NCBI GenBank assembly: GCA_017396725.1
Contig: JAFQLA010000284.1
Location: forward strand, 1 to 8,381
From: Oscillospiraceae bacterium
Lineage (GTDB): Bacteria; Bacillota_A; Clostridia; Oscillospirales; Oscillospiraceae
Length of the DNA: 8,381 bases
Reading direction: 5' to 3'
A model generated the notes under the pieces. The model did not search any database. It was not told where the DNA came from and worked only from the letters and a program-made list of their open reading frames with translations. The number at the start of each line of letters is the position of its first letter. Position 1 is the first letter of the stretch. The position numbers and the translations under genes are program-made. Below are positions 1 through 7,054 of this stretch, one piece after another.

Positions 1-1737
1 ATCGATCTTGGTGCCTTCGTCCACCTCTTCGGGGGGCTCCACGCTCTGCCAGATGACAACGCCTTCGGGCATGCCGTTTTTAACGGGAGTGATCTCGCCC
101 CAGTCAAGGCCCAGCTCCGTAAGAAGCTTCTTGGCCTGCTCCAGCTGCATACCTACCAGCGTAGGCACGGCAACGGGCTTGATCTCGGGGCCCTTGCTGA
201 CGGTGAGGTACACGGTATCGCCCTTGTGAAGCTCGGTACCCGCAGTAGGCAGCGTGGAGATCACATGGCCCTCTTCGATCTCATCGTGGAACTCTTCGTC
301 CTGATACTTAATATCCAGATCCAGATGGAGATTCCTGAGCTGGATCTCGGCATTCTGCCGCTCCACATTTTCGAGGCTGGGCATGTAGCTCACCTCTTCG
401 GCGGCGCAGATATAGACCTGGATCACAAGGTCGGTCTTCTTGGTGCGGCCGCCTACGGGATCCTGCTCCACGATCTCGCCCACTTCATAATCGTCTCTTA
501 CGCGGCTGCCCAGAACTTCGATCTCCCAGACATCCTTTACCTCCTCCAGCTGCAGCGCTTCTTCCACAGTGTAGCCGAGGACATCGGGCACGGTGTAAAC
601 GCTGCTGTCCACAGGGCCGCCGAAGGTGCCCAGCACCAGCTTCCAGAGGAGCACCGCAATGGCGATGGCCGCCAGCACGATGCCGCCGATCATAAGGCCC
701 TTTTTCCAGCCGGAGGAGCTTTCCTCTTCCTCATAATCGTAGGGATCCCGGACAGGACGGGAGGTCTTCTTGCCGCCGTTATATTCCCGCACATGTTCCT
801 TCTGTCCGCCAAGGGCTGCGCCTGCCGCGGCGCCTGCCTTGATGGGTGCGGTGGGTTCCTCCACGGTTTCCTCGCCGTGGAGCTCCTTGAGGTTGATGGG
901 AAGATTCACATTGGGATCCTTGCGGAATTCTTCCAGATCGCCCAGCATCTCCCCTGCGCTTGCGTAGCGGCGGTTGATGTCGGAGCACATGGCCCGCATA
1001 CAGATGAGTTCCAGCGCTTCAGGCACATCACGGTTGATGTCACGGGGAGAGAGCGGAATGGAGCTCAGGTGCTGAATGGCAACGCTGACGGCGCTGTCCC
1101 CTTCAAAGGGCAGGCGGCTGGTGAGCATTTCGTAGAGCACCACGCCGGCGGAATAGATGTCGCTTCTTGCGTCGCTGCGCTCGCCGCGGGCCTGCTCGGG
1201 AGAAATGTAATGCACGCTGCCAAGGGCTTCCTGCGTCAGGGTATTGGCGGAATTGGAGAGGCAGGCGATGCCGAAGTCCGTCACCTTTACGCTGCCGTCT
1301 CTGAGGATCATGATGTTCTGGGGCTTGATGTCGCGGTGGATGATGCCGCGGCTGTGAGCGTGGCTCAGGCCCTTCATGATCTGGGTGATGAAATGGAGGG
1401 ATTCGCGCCAGTTCAGCTGGCCGCGCTTTGCCATGTACTGCTTGAGGGTGATACCGTCAATAAGCTCCATGACGATATACTCTTCATCCCCGTTTTTGGA
1501 AACATCGTAAACGGATACGATGTTGGGGTGGGTCAGCATGGCGACAGCCTGAGATTCATCGTGGAATCTGCGGCGGAAATCGTCATCCTGCGCAAGGTCA
1601 CTTTTTAGGATCTTCACGGCTACGAGGCGGTTGAGACGGTGGCACTTGGCCTTATAAACCACGGCCATGCCGCCGCGGCCGATGACCTCTAAGATCTCGT
1701 AGCGGTTATCCAGCATTTTTCCGATATACTGATCCAT
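1..1737 (-). CDS. prkC: PASTA-domain serine/threonine protein kinase PrkC (3' end cut by window edge)
   Basis: This is a membrane-anchored Hanks-type Ser/Thr kinase; in this family the extracellular PASTA repeats bind peptidoglycan fragments or lipid II, and the kinase controls wall synthesis, growth and, in spore formers, germination. The 579 codons in the window are open. The kinase domain covers about residues 13-275: glycine loop 20-27, ATP lysine K42 (AVKIL), C-helix E61, catalytic loop HRDIKPQN with D136, DFG with D154, and GSVHYISPEQ at 173-182. Activation-loop threonines T166 and T168 are candidate autophosphorylation sites. An Ala/Gly-rich then acidic juxtamembrane stretch (about 280-340) precedes one membrane helix (about 347-365). 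Three PASTA repeats follow, at about 380-444, 446-517 and 521 onward, the last cut by the edge. The start follows an AAAGGGGG ribosome site 8 nt upstream, just after the phosphatase gene. Full-length homologues usually run to about 600-700 residues, so a modest C-terminal part is missing. All catalytic residues are present, so it should be active. Confidence 0.97.
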   Translation of the reverse strand, partial: MDQYIGKMLDNRYEILEVIGRGGMAVVYKAKCHRLNRLVAVKILKSDLAQDDDFRRRFHDESQAVAMLTHPNIVSVYDVSKNGDEEYIVMELIDGITLKQYMAKRGQLNWRESLHFITQIMKGLSHAHSRGIIHRDIKPQNIMILRDGSVKVTDFGIACLSNSANTLTQEALGSVHYISPEQARGERSDARSDIYSAGVVLYEMLTSRLPFEGDSAVSVAIQHLSSIPLSPRDINRDVPEALELICMRAMCSDINRRYASAGEMLGDLEEFRKDPNVNLPINLKELHGEETVEEPTAPIKAGAAAGAALGGQKEHVREYNGGKKTSRPVRDPYDYEEEESSSGWKKGLMIGGIVLAAIAIAVLLWKLVLGTFGGPVDSSVYTVPDVLGYTVEEALQLEEVKDVWEIEVLGSRVRDDYEVGEIVEQDPVGGRTKKTDLVIQVYICAAEEVSYMPSLENVERQNAEIQLRNLHLDLDIKYQDEEFHDEIEEGHVISTLPTAGTELHKGDTVYLTVSKGPEIKPVAVPTLVGMQLEQAKKLLTELGLDWGEITPVKNGMPEGVVIWQSVEPPEEVDEGTKID

Positions 1738-1745
1738 AGTTCCTG

Positions 1746-1753
1746 CCCCCTTT
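1746..1753 (-). promoter_or_regulatory. Ribosome binding site of prkC
   Basis: The minus strand reads AAAGGGGG, 8 nt before the kinase ATG and directly after the phosphatase TGA stop. The kinase therefore has its own good ribosome site, whereas the phosphatase relies on a weak one and an ATGA overlap. Confidence 0.75.
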
Positions 1754-1754
1754 C

Positions 1755-2492
1755 TCACGCGTTGCGCAGAAGGACAGCGGTGACATTATCCGCCGCGCCT
1801 CTGCTTTTGGCGATGGCAAGGAGCCGGTCCAGGCAGGATTCCACATCCTGATTGTACCAGACCTCAAAGAGGATCTCCTGATCGGTGACGGTATCAACGA
1901 GACCGTCAGAGCAAAGGAGGATGAACTCCTTGCTTTCCAGAGAATGGATAAAACCGTCGCACTGGATGTTCTTTTCAGGGCCCAGCGCGCGGGTGATCAC
2001 ATTTTTATTGGGATGGCGGCGGGCCTCTTCGGCGGTGATGTCGCCCCGGGCGATCATATCCTCCACCAGAGAGTGGTCACGGCTGATCTGCCGGATGCCG
2101 CTTTCGGTAATGCTGTAGGCACGGCTGTCGCCCACATTGCTGATAAGAACGCCGCCGGGATAAGCGATGGCGGAAACCAGCGTGGTGCCCATGCCGGAGA
2201 GTTCCTCACTCTCCTGCCCCTTGGCGTAAACAGCGGCATTGGCCTGAGAGACGGCATAGGAAGAAGCTTCCCGCAGCTGCTCGGGCATCATGTCAAATGT
2301 CAGGATCTTACGAAGCTCAGCTATGTAGGTCTCTACCGCGAGAGCGCTTGCCACCTGACCGCCTTTGGCGCCGCCCATACCGTCGCACACCACGGCCACG
2401 GCATAGTTCATCTCAGGCATTTCCGCAATGCCGTAAGTATCCTGATTCTCTTTGCGCACAAGACCGATATCGGTCATGCCGTAAATATTCAT
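1755..2492 (-). CDS. stp: PP2C-family serine/threonine phosphatase Stp/PrpC
   Basis: This soluble, metal-dependent PP2C/PPM phosphatase of 245 residues is the usual length for the bacterial Stp/PrpC family. In the family it reverses phosphorylation by the PASTA kinase and also dephosphorylates the kinase itself; it lies directly upstream of that kinase here. Motifs in order are TDIGLVRKENQD with metal ligand D18, CDGMGG with D37 and G38, SGMGTT at 99-104, GDSR at 121-124, DHSLVE at 139-144, NVITRALG at 164-171, SDGL with D196, and DNVTAVL with D235 and N236. The complete Mn/Mg-binding aspartate set is present, so it should be active. The start codon overlaps the rlmN stop as ATGA. Its ribosome site is poor (GGGAAG 6 nt upstream), which suggests translation coupled to rlmN. 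It ends 17 nt before the kinase start, and its stop lies next to the kinase ribosome site. There is no membrane segment or extra domain. Confidence 0.97.
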   Translation of the reverse strand: MNIYGMTDIGLVRKENQDTYGIAEMPEMNYAVAVVCDGMGGAKGGQVASALAVETYIAELRKILTFDMMPEQLREASSYAVSQANAAVYAKGQESEELSGMGTTLVSAIAYPGGVLISNVGDSRAYSITESGIRQISRDHSLVEDMIARGDITAEEARRHPNKNVITRALGPEKNIQCDGFIHSLESKEFILLCSDGLVDTVTDQEILFEVWYNQDVESCLDRLLAIAKSRGAADNVTAVLLRNA

Positions 2493-3532
2493 GCGTTGCT
2501 TCCCGCCTTTCTTTTGGATTCCATTTCCTTCCTGCGAAGCTGACCGCAGGAAGCGTCAATATCACCGCCGAGGCTGCGGCGGATGGTTGCCGTGATGCCG
2601 TGGGATTCCAGCCGTTTCTGGAACGCGGCAATACGGCGGCTGGGTTTGAGAGGACTTTCCACCACATCGTTCAAGGGGATGAGGTTCACATGACCCGGCA
2701 TGCCGCGGATCTTTCTTGCGATGAGATCCGCCTGCGCGTCGGAATCGTTGACGCCGTCGATCATGGCATATTCAAAGCTGATGCGCCGCCCCGTTTTCTC
2801 GAAATACGCGTGGCAGGCGGCAAAAAGCTTTTCTACATCGTAGGCTTTGTTCACGGGCATGATCTTGCTGCGGGTCTCGTTATCGGGAGCGTGGAGGGAA
2901 ACGGAAAGGGTCAGGCCCAGTCCCAGCTCCGCCAACCGCTCGATGCCGGGGATCACGCCGCATGTGGAAAGAGAAATATGGCGCATGCCGATGTTGAGTC
3001 CGTCGGCATGGTTCACAAGCTCAAGGAATTTAAGTACATTATCCAGGTTATCCATGGGTTCGCCGATGCCCATGAGCACGATATTGGAAATGGGCAGCCC
3101 CGAATCCTTCTGCACGAAGATCACCTGGTCGATAAGCTCGGCAGGCGTCAGGTCACGGACCTTGCCGGCGATGGTGGAAGCGCAGAAAGCGCAGCCCATG
3201 CGGCAGCCCACCTGAGAGGAAATGCAGACGGTGTTGCCGTGCTTATACTGCATGAGAACGGACTCGATGCAGTTGCCGTCTCCCAGCTCCCAAAGGTATT
3301 TGATGGTGCCATCCATTTTGGAGACCTGCTTGCGGGCCTGGAAGGGCACCTCCAAAAGGCACTTTTCCTTCAGCTTTTCCCGCAGACCCTTGGAGAGGTT
3401 GGTCATCTCGTCAAAGCTCTCCACGCCCTTGTGCAGCCAGACGAAAACCTGCTTTCCGCGAAAAGCCGGCTCACCCAGCTCTTTCATAAGAGCGGTGATC
3501 TCTTCAAGATTCAGGGATTTGATGTCGATCAT
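2489..3532 (-). CDS. rlmN: Dual-specificity 23S rRNA/tRNA adenine-C2 methyltransferase RlmN (radical SAM)
   Basis: RlmN is a radical SAM enzyme that methylates C2 of A2503 in 23S rRNA, near the peptidyl-transferase centre, and of A37 in some tRNAs (family knowledge). The 347 residues match the usual length. An N-terminal RNA-binding accessory region (about 1-95, with FRGKQVFVWLHKG) is followed by the radical SAM core. The 4Fe-4S cluster cysteines are C110, C114 and C117 (GCRMGCAFC). MGIGEPMDN at 154-162 and LSTCG at 188-192 are family motifs. The carrier cysteine that is first methylated is C329 (DIDASCGQL), and the conserved C103 sits 7 residues before the cluster, as C118 does in the E. coli enzyme. 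The DIDASCGQL ending favours RlmN, although the resistance paralogue Cfr shares the core; the housekeeping position also favours RlmN. The start has an AGAAAGG site 7 nt upstream, lying inside the end of rsmB, and only 3 nt separate the genes. The stop overlaps the phosphatase start by 4 nt. Confidence 0.97.
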   Translation of the reverse strand: MIDIKSLNLEEITALMKELGEPAFRGKQVFVWLHKGVESFDEMTNLSKGLREKLKEKCLLEVPFQARKQVSKMDGTIKYLWELGDGNCIESVLMQYKHGNTVCISSQVGCRMGCAFCASTIAGKVRDLTPAELIDQVIFVQKDSGLPISNIVLMGIGEPMDNLDNVLKFLELVNHADGLNIGMRHISLSTCGVIPGIERLAELGLGLTLSVSLHAPDNETRSKIMPVNKAYDVEKLFAACHAYFEKTGRRISFEYAMIDGVNDSDAQADLIARKIRGMPGHVNLIPLNDVVESPLKPSRRIAAFQKRLESHGITATIRRSLGGDIDASCGQLRRKEMESKRKAGSNA

Positions 3533-3535
3533 AGT

Positions 3536-4873
3536 TTAACCTTTCTCATTTCTGCGCATCTTGCAGATATAGAAACCGTCCGTTCCGTAGCGCTGGGGCC
3601 ACAGCGTCACCTGACCCCACACCTCTCCCACACCGGGGAGCGTAAAGATCTCGCGGGTGAAGTCGCTGTGGTTATGGAGAAATTCCTCCGTCACCTCTTC
3701 GTTTTCTTCCGGAAGGATGGTACAGGTGGAATAGAGCAGCGTGCCGCCGGGCTTTACATAGGAAGAGACATTTTCCAAAATCGCCTTTTGAATGGCGGGC
3801 AGACCCTTCAGCGCCACGGGATCCTTGTAGCGCACATCCGGCTTTTTGCGGATGATGCCAAGGCCCGAGCAGGGCGCGTCGCAGATCACCACATCAAAGG
3901 CGTCCGCAAACTCTTCCTGATTCACCTTGCCGTCGGCAAGGGCGGTTTCGATGATATGGATGCCGAGGCGTTTTGCCCCGTTTTCGATGAGTTTCAATTT
4001 GTGGGGATGGATATCGCAGGAGAGGATGCTGCCCTCGTTTTCCATCAGCATGGCCGCGGCAAAGGACTTGCCGCCGGGTGCGGCGCAGGCGTCGAGAACC
4101 TTATCCCCCGCTTTGGGATCTGCCGCCATCACCGCAAGGCGGGAGGCGGTATCCTGCACGGTGAATTCCCCGTTCCGGAAAGCCGCGAGGGTCTCCAGAT
4201 TGCCGCTGCCCGTCACTTGAAAAGCGCTCTCCAGATAGGGGTGCGCCTCGGCGGTGATATTCTCACGGTGCAATTCCGTCAAAAGCTTATCCCGGGTGGT
4301 GCGAAGGGTGTTGACCTGAGCCGTCATGGGTACGGGTTCATTGCAGCAGGCAAGGTATTCCTCCGCCTCTTGCTCACCCAAAATACCCAAAATCCGCTCC
4401 ACCAGCCACTTGGGATGGCTGTATCTGAGGGCAAGGTAATCCGCTTTACTGTCCTTGGGAAGCTCGGGTAATCGGTCAACATTGGCAGAGATTTTCCGCA
4501 GCACCGCGTTCACAAGGCCGAAGGCCTTCTTGCACTCGCTGCGCTTGGTCATCTCCACCGCCTCGTTCACCGCGGCGTTGTGGGGGATCTTATCCATGAA
4601 GATCATCTGATAGGCGCCGATGCGGAGGATATCCAGCACCGTGGGCTGGAGCTTTTCCGCCTTTTGGGTGCAGTACTGAGAAATGTAGAAATCCAAAAGA
4701 CTTCTGTTCTGCAGCACGCCATAGCAGATGTGGGTAGCCAGCGCCGCGTCACGGGAGGACAGGCCGTTATTTTTAATGGCGTTTTTCAGGCTCCCGTCCG
4801 ACCACGCGCCTTCCTTTCGGCAGGCGGTAAGCACAGAAAGAGCCGTATCGCGGGCAGTTTTCTTCATGCTCAT
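3536..4873 (-). CDS. rsmB: 16S rRNA (cytosine-967-C5)-methyltransferase RsmB (Sun)
   Basis: RsmB uses S-adenosylmethionine to make m5C967 in 16S rRNA. The protein of 445 residues has the standard two-part build: an N-terminal NusB-like RNA-binding domain (about 1-135, with AVNEAVEMTK and FGLVNAVLRK) and a C-terminal NOL1/NOP2/Sun methyltransferase domain. The SAM-binding motif DACAAPGGKS lies near residue 260. The two catalytic cysteines of the family are present: C335 in DAPCSGLG, which releases the product, and C384 in YSTCTI, the nucleophile. Length and both cysteines indicate an active enzyme. The first ATG (4873) overlaps the stop of the metallopeptidase gene as ATGA, but its ribosome site AGAAGGAG is only 3 nt away. 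A second in-frame ATG at 4867 (protein start MKKTARDTAL) is 9 nt from the same site and may be the true start, giving 443 residues. Three bases separate its stop from rlmN. No defect is seen. Confidence 0.96.
   Translation of the reverse strand: MSMKKTARDTALSVLTACRKEGAWSDGSLKNAIKNNGLSSRDAALATHICYGVLQNRSLLDFYISQYCTQKAEKLQPTVLDILRIGAYQMIFMDKIPHNAAVNEAVEMTKRSECKKAFGLVNAVLRKISANVDRLPELPKDSKADYLALRYSHPKWLVERILGILGEQEAEEYLACCNEPVPMTAQVNTLRTTRDKLLTELHRENITAEAHPYLESAFQVTGSGNLETLAAFRNGEFTVQDTASRLAVMAADPKAGDKVLDACAAPGGKSFAAAMLMENEGSILSCDIHPHKLKLIENGAKRLGIHIIETALADGKVNQEEFADAFDVVICDAPCSGLGIIRKKPDVRYKDPVALKGLPAIQKAILENVSSYVKPGGTLLYSTCTILPEENEEVTEEFLHNHSDFTREIFTLPGVGEVWGQVTLWPQRYGTDGFYICKMRRNEKG
3540..3546 (-). 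promoter_or_regulatory. Ribosome binding site of rlmN inside the rsmB 3' end
   Basis: The minus strand reads AGAAAGG, 7 nt before the rlmN ATG at 3532. It overlaps the last codons and approaches the TAA stop of rsmB, consistent with coupled translation of the two rRNA methyltransferases. Confidence 0.7.
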
Positions 4874-5592
4874 CTTCTCCTTCTGCTTCCGCCGCTGCGG
4901 CTCATAAAGATCAGCACAAAGCGCAAAAGCTGCACCGCGGAGGAAAGGAGCGCCGCCACATAGGTAAGGGCAGCCGCTTTGAGCACCTTCTTGGCGCCCC
5001 GCATCTCTTCTTCATCCAGAAGCATGGCCCCGCCGATGGCCTCCACAGCCCGGCGGGAAGCGTTGAATTCCACGGGCAGGGTGATAAGCTGGAAAAGCGT
5101 CAGCACACTGAAGAGGATAATGCCGATGGCGAAAAGAGAGTTCCAGTACAGCACAAGACCCAGCATAATGGCAAGCATAGCGAACTTGCTGGAAAACTGG
5201 GTGATGGGGATAATGGCCTGCCGCAGGCGGATGGCGCCGTAATTCGTGGCATACTGCACCGCGTGGCCCGCCTCATGGGCGGCAACGCCGACGGCGGCAA
5301 TGGTGGGTGCGTTGTAAACGGATTCGGAGAGGCGGATGGTGTTGGTGCGGGGATCGTAATGATCCGTCAGCTCACCGGGCGTGGTGGTGACCGTCACATT
5401 GAAAACCCCGTTGGCCTGCAGCACAGCGCGTGCCGCGTCCGCCCCCGTCATATGGCGGCGGTTTACAACGCCGCTATATTTGTGGAAGTTCCCTTTCACC
5501 TGTGCCTGAGCGTAAAACGTGAGGATCAGCACAGGGATCAGCAGCAGGATATATACGGTATTGGCGTAAAAGAAGGAATCGTTATAGTTCAT
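4870..5592 (-). CDS. Membrane zinc metallopeptidase, YugP type (Zn_peptidase_2), function unknown
   Basis: This 240-residue integral membrane protein resembles the YugP family of putative neutral zinc metallopeptidases. An N-terminal membrane helix (about 9-30) is followed by a region with MTGADAARAVL (48-58) and LTDHYDPRTNTIRLSESVY (75-93), both typical of the family. The zinc and catalytic motif HEAGH is at 106-110: H106 and H110 would bind zinc and E107 would activate water. E175 in LPVEFNASRRA (172-182) is the likely third ligand, by analogy with M48-type peptidases. Hydrophobic stretches at about 126-149, 151-175 and 213-233 suggest two or three more membrane helices; the tail ends in a basic cluster (RSGGSRRRR). 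Length is normal for the family. A GAAAGG site lies 6 nt before the start, 14 nt after fmt, and the stop overlaps rsmB. Substrate and role are not established for this family to my knowledge; a role in membrane protein quality control or wall biology would be guesswork. Confidence 0.9.
   Translation of the reverse strand: MNYNDSFFYANTVYILLLIPVLILTFYAQAQVKGNFHKYSGVVNRRHMTGADAARAVLQANGVFNVTVTTTPGELTDHYDPRTNTIRLSESVYNAPTIAAVGVAAHEAGHAVQYATNYGAIRLRQAIIPITQFSSKFAMLAIMLGLVLYWNSLFAIGIILFSVLTLFQLITLPVEFNASRRAVEAIGGAMLLDEEEMRGAKKVLKAAALTYVAALLSSAVQLLRFVLIFMSRSGGSRRRR
4877..4884 (-). promoter_or_regulatory. Ribosome binding site of rsmB, favouring the second ATG
   Basis: The minus strand reads AGAAGGAG inside the last codons of the metallopeptidase gene. 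It is 3 nt from the ATG at 4873 but 9 nt from the ATG at 4867. Normal spacing favours 4867, while the ATGA overlap with the upstream stop favours 4873. The two proteins differ by two residues. Confidence 0.65.
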
Positions 5593-5598
5593 ACAAAA

Positions 5599-5604
5599 CC
5601 TTTC
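5599..5604 (-). promoter_or_regulatory. Ribosome binding site of the metallopeptidase gene
   Basis: The minus strand reads GAAAGG, 6 nt before the ATG at 5592, in the 14-nt gap after the fmt stop. It supports the chosen start. This short gap holds no other visible signal. Confidence 0.7.
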
Positions 5605-5606
5605 AA

Positions 5607-6521
5607 TTAAACGTTGATGGGATGGCCTCTCAGATAATCGGCAGCAGCCAGGCGCTTGCCGCCGGCTTCCTGCAGCTCAAGGATCACAAGGCTCTCGCCC
5701 TTGCCGCAGGCAACCACGATGCCGTTTTTATCGGCGCAAAGCACCGTGCCGGGAGCGGCGGAGGAACTCTCCCCTGCCTTGGCACGGAAAAGCTTGAACT
5801 GTCTTCCCGCGATCTCGCAGGAGGCGCAGGGCCAGGGGATCAGGCCGCGGATCTGATCGCAGATCTCACGGGCGCCGCGGTTCCAATCCACGGGAGAAAG
5901 GGCCTTGGAAAGCATGGGCGCGTAAGTGTGAGCGTCATGATCCTGCGGCGTGCGCTGCGCGGTGCCGTTTTTCAGCATTTCCACGGTTTCCAGAAGCGCA
6001 CCGGCGCCAAGGTCTGCAAGGCGGGCGGTAAGGGTCTGGGCATTTTCCTCAGGATCGATCCCGGTCTTTGCCACATGGAGGATATCACCTGCGTCCAGCT
6101 CCTTGGCCATATACATAATAGTAACGCCCGTTTCCTCTTCCCCGTTGAGGATGGCCCAGTTGATAGGCGCCGCGCCGCGGTACTTGGGGAGAATGGAGGA
6201 ATGGACATTGATGGAACCGTATCTGGGGAAATTCAGAATATCCTCAGGCAGGATGCGGCCGTAAGCCGCCACCACGATGAGCTCGGGAGCAAGGCTCTTC
6301 ACCAGCTCAAAAGCGGTGCCGTCTTTCATCTTCAAAGGCTGATAGACTTCCAGCTCCTGAGAGAGGGCGTATTCCTTCACAGGGGAAAAGGTCATCTTCA
6401 TGCCGCGGTTTTTGGGTTTATCGGGCTGGGTGAAAACGCCGCAGATCTCGTGACCTGCTTCCACCAGCGCCTTCAAAGAGGCAACGGCGAAATCCGGCGT
6501 ACCCATGAAAAGGATGCGCAT
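5607..6521 (-). CDS. fmt: Methionyl-tRNA formyltransferase
   Basis: Fmt transfers a formyl group from 10-formyl-tetrahydrofolate to the amino group of methionine on initiator tRNA, giving the fMet-tRNA used to start bacterial proteins. The 304 residues fit the usual length of about 310. The N-terminal Rossmann-type catalytic domain begins MRILFMGTPDFA and carries the tRNA-contacting loop around residues 34-44 (DKPKNRGMKMT). NVHSSILPKYRGAAPINWAI follows at 105-124 and LDAGDIL at 142-148. Catalytic N105, H107 and D143 match N106, H108 and D144 of E. coli. The C-terminal OB-fold domain (about 205-304) includes IRGLIPWPCA, the usual PWP region. Fmt follows def after 3 nt and has a consensus AGGAGG ribosome site 8 nt upstream. 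It is functionally paired with Def, which removes the formyl group later. Confidence 0.98.
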   Translation of the reverse strand: MRILFMGTPDFAVASLKALVEAGHEICGVFTQPDKPKNRGMKMTFSPVKEYALSQELEVYQPLKMKDGTAFELVKSLAPELIVVAAYGRILPEDILNFPRYGSINVHSSILPKYRGAAPINWAILNGEEETGVTIMYMAKELDAGDILHVAKTGIDPEENAQTLTARLADLGAGALLETVEMLKNGTAQRTPQDHDAHTYAPMLSKALSPVDWNRGAREICDQIRGLIPWPCASCEIAGRQFKLFRAKAGESSSAAPGTVLCADKNGIVVACGKGESLVILELQEAGGKRLAAADYLRGHPINV

Positions 6522-6524
6522 GGC

Positions 6525-7031
6525 TTATTCCTCCTCTTCTTCTTCGAACTGTGCGTAGTAAGCTTCCAGTTCTTCCTGGGTCAGGAAATGATCGCAGTGG
6601 ACACTGTAGACGATGCCGTCCAGATGCTCGATCTCATGGCAGAAGCAGCGGGCGGTAAGACCTTCGTCTTCCACCTCAAACTCGTTGCCGTCACGGTCCT
6701 GCGCGCGGACGCGCACCTTCATGGGGCGCTTCACCATGCCGAACTTGCCGGGCAGGCTCAAACAGCCCTCGGGGCCTTCCTGCTCGCCTTCGGTGCAGAC
6801 GATCTCGGGGTTGATGAGTTCAATGATCTCATCTTCCTCGTTGAGCACCACCGCCACGCGGCGCATAATGCCGATCTGGGGCGCGGCAAGACCCACGCCG
6901 CCGGAATCTTCCAGCGTGTCGATCATATCGTCCAGCAGATGGTGCAGGCGCTTATCAAAATTGGTCACCTTGTGGCAAACCTTGAAAAGGCAATCGTCAC
7001 GGCCAACTTCCATAATTCTTTTAACAGACAT
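6525..7031 (-). CDS. def: Peptide deformylase
   Basis: Def removes the N-formyl group from the initiator methionine of new proteins as they leave the ribosome; it is a metal enzyme (usually Fe2+). The three family motifs are present in the 168-residue protein: GVGLAAPQIG at 45-54, EGCLSLP at 88-94 and HEIEHLDG at 132-139. Metal ligands are C90, H132 and H136, with catalytic E133. Motif 3 has Glu where many deformylases have Asp (HExDH), a mild change away from the ligands. The C-terminus ends in six glutamates, whose codons also carry the fmt ribosome site. I chose the ATG at 7031 because AGAGG lies 7 nt upstream and the protein start SVKRIMEVG matches the family. An upstream in-frame ATG at 7073 would add 14 residues and overlap priA. 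The gene starts 23 nt after the priA stop. Confidence 0.97.
   Translation of the reverse strand: MSVKRIMEVGRDDCLFKVCHKVTNFDKRLHHLLDDMIDTLEDSGGVGLAAPQIGIMRRVAVVLNEEDEIIELINPEIVCTEGEQEGPEGCLSLPGKFGMVKRPMKVRVRAQDRDGNEFEVEDEGLTARCFCHEIEHLDGIVYSVHCDHFLTQEELEAYYAQFEEEEEE
6530..6535 (-). promoter_or_regulatory. Consensus ribosome binding site of fmt inside the def 3' end
   Basis: The minus strand reads AGGAGG, 8 nt before the fmt ATG. It lies within the GAG-GAG-GAA codons of the glutamate-rich Def tail, so the same bases encode the Def C-terminus and recruit ribosomes for fmt. It is the strongest Shine-Dalgarno site in the window and supports the fmt start at 6521. Confidence 0.85.
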
Positions 7032-7038
7032 ATTCTTA

Positions 7039-7043
7039 CCTCT
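7039..7043 (-). promoter_or_regulatory. Ribosome binding site deciding the def start
   Basis: The minus strand reads AGAGG, 7 nt before the ATG at 7031, in the 23-nt gap after priA. This favours the shorter Def start over the in-frame ATG at 7073, which lies inside priA. Confidence 0.75.
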
Positions 7044-7054
7044 TTTGCTTTGGA

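Noticed and set aside
226..1608. Plus-strand open frame of 460 codons antisense to the kinase gene
   Set aside because: It is exactly codon-aligned with prkC and ends at the first sense CTA Leu codon (in KILK). It is a mirror artefact of codon bias.
1..1737. Possible frameshift in the kinase gene, because only short closed frames are apparent there
   Set aside because: Translating codon by codon from 1737 to 1 gives one unbroken frame with all kinase motifs and PASTA repeats. It lacks a stop only because the gene runs off the window.
1706..1897. Small minus-strand open frame of 63 codons across the phosphatase-kinase junction
   Set aside because: It lies out of frame within two genes with clear motifs and has no family resemblance.
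2297..4471. Plus-strand open frame of 724 codons running antisense to stp, rlmN and rsmB
   Set aside because: It is codon-aligned with rlmN and rsmB, which share one frame. Stops would need TTA, CTA or TCA in the sense genes, and these are rare at this base composition. The product resembles no known protein family and the sense genes carry complete family motifs.
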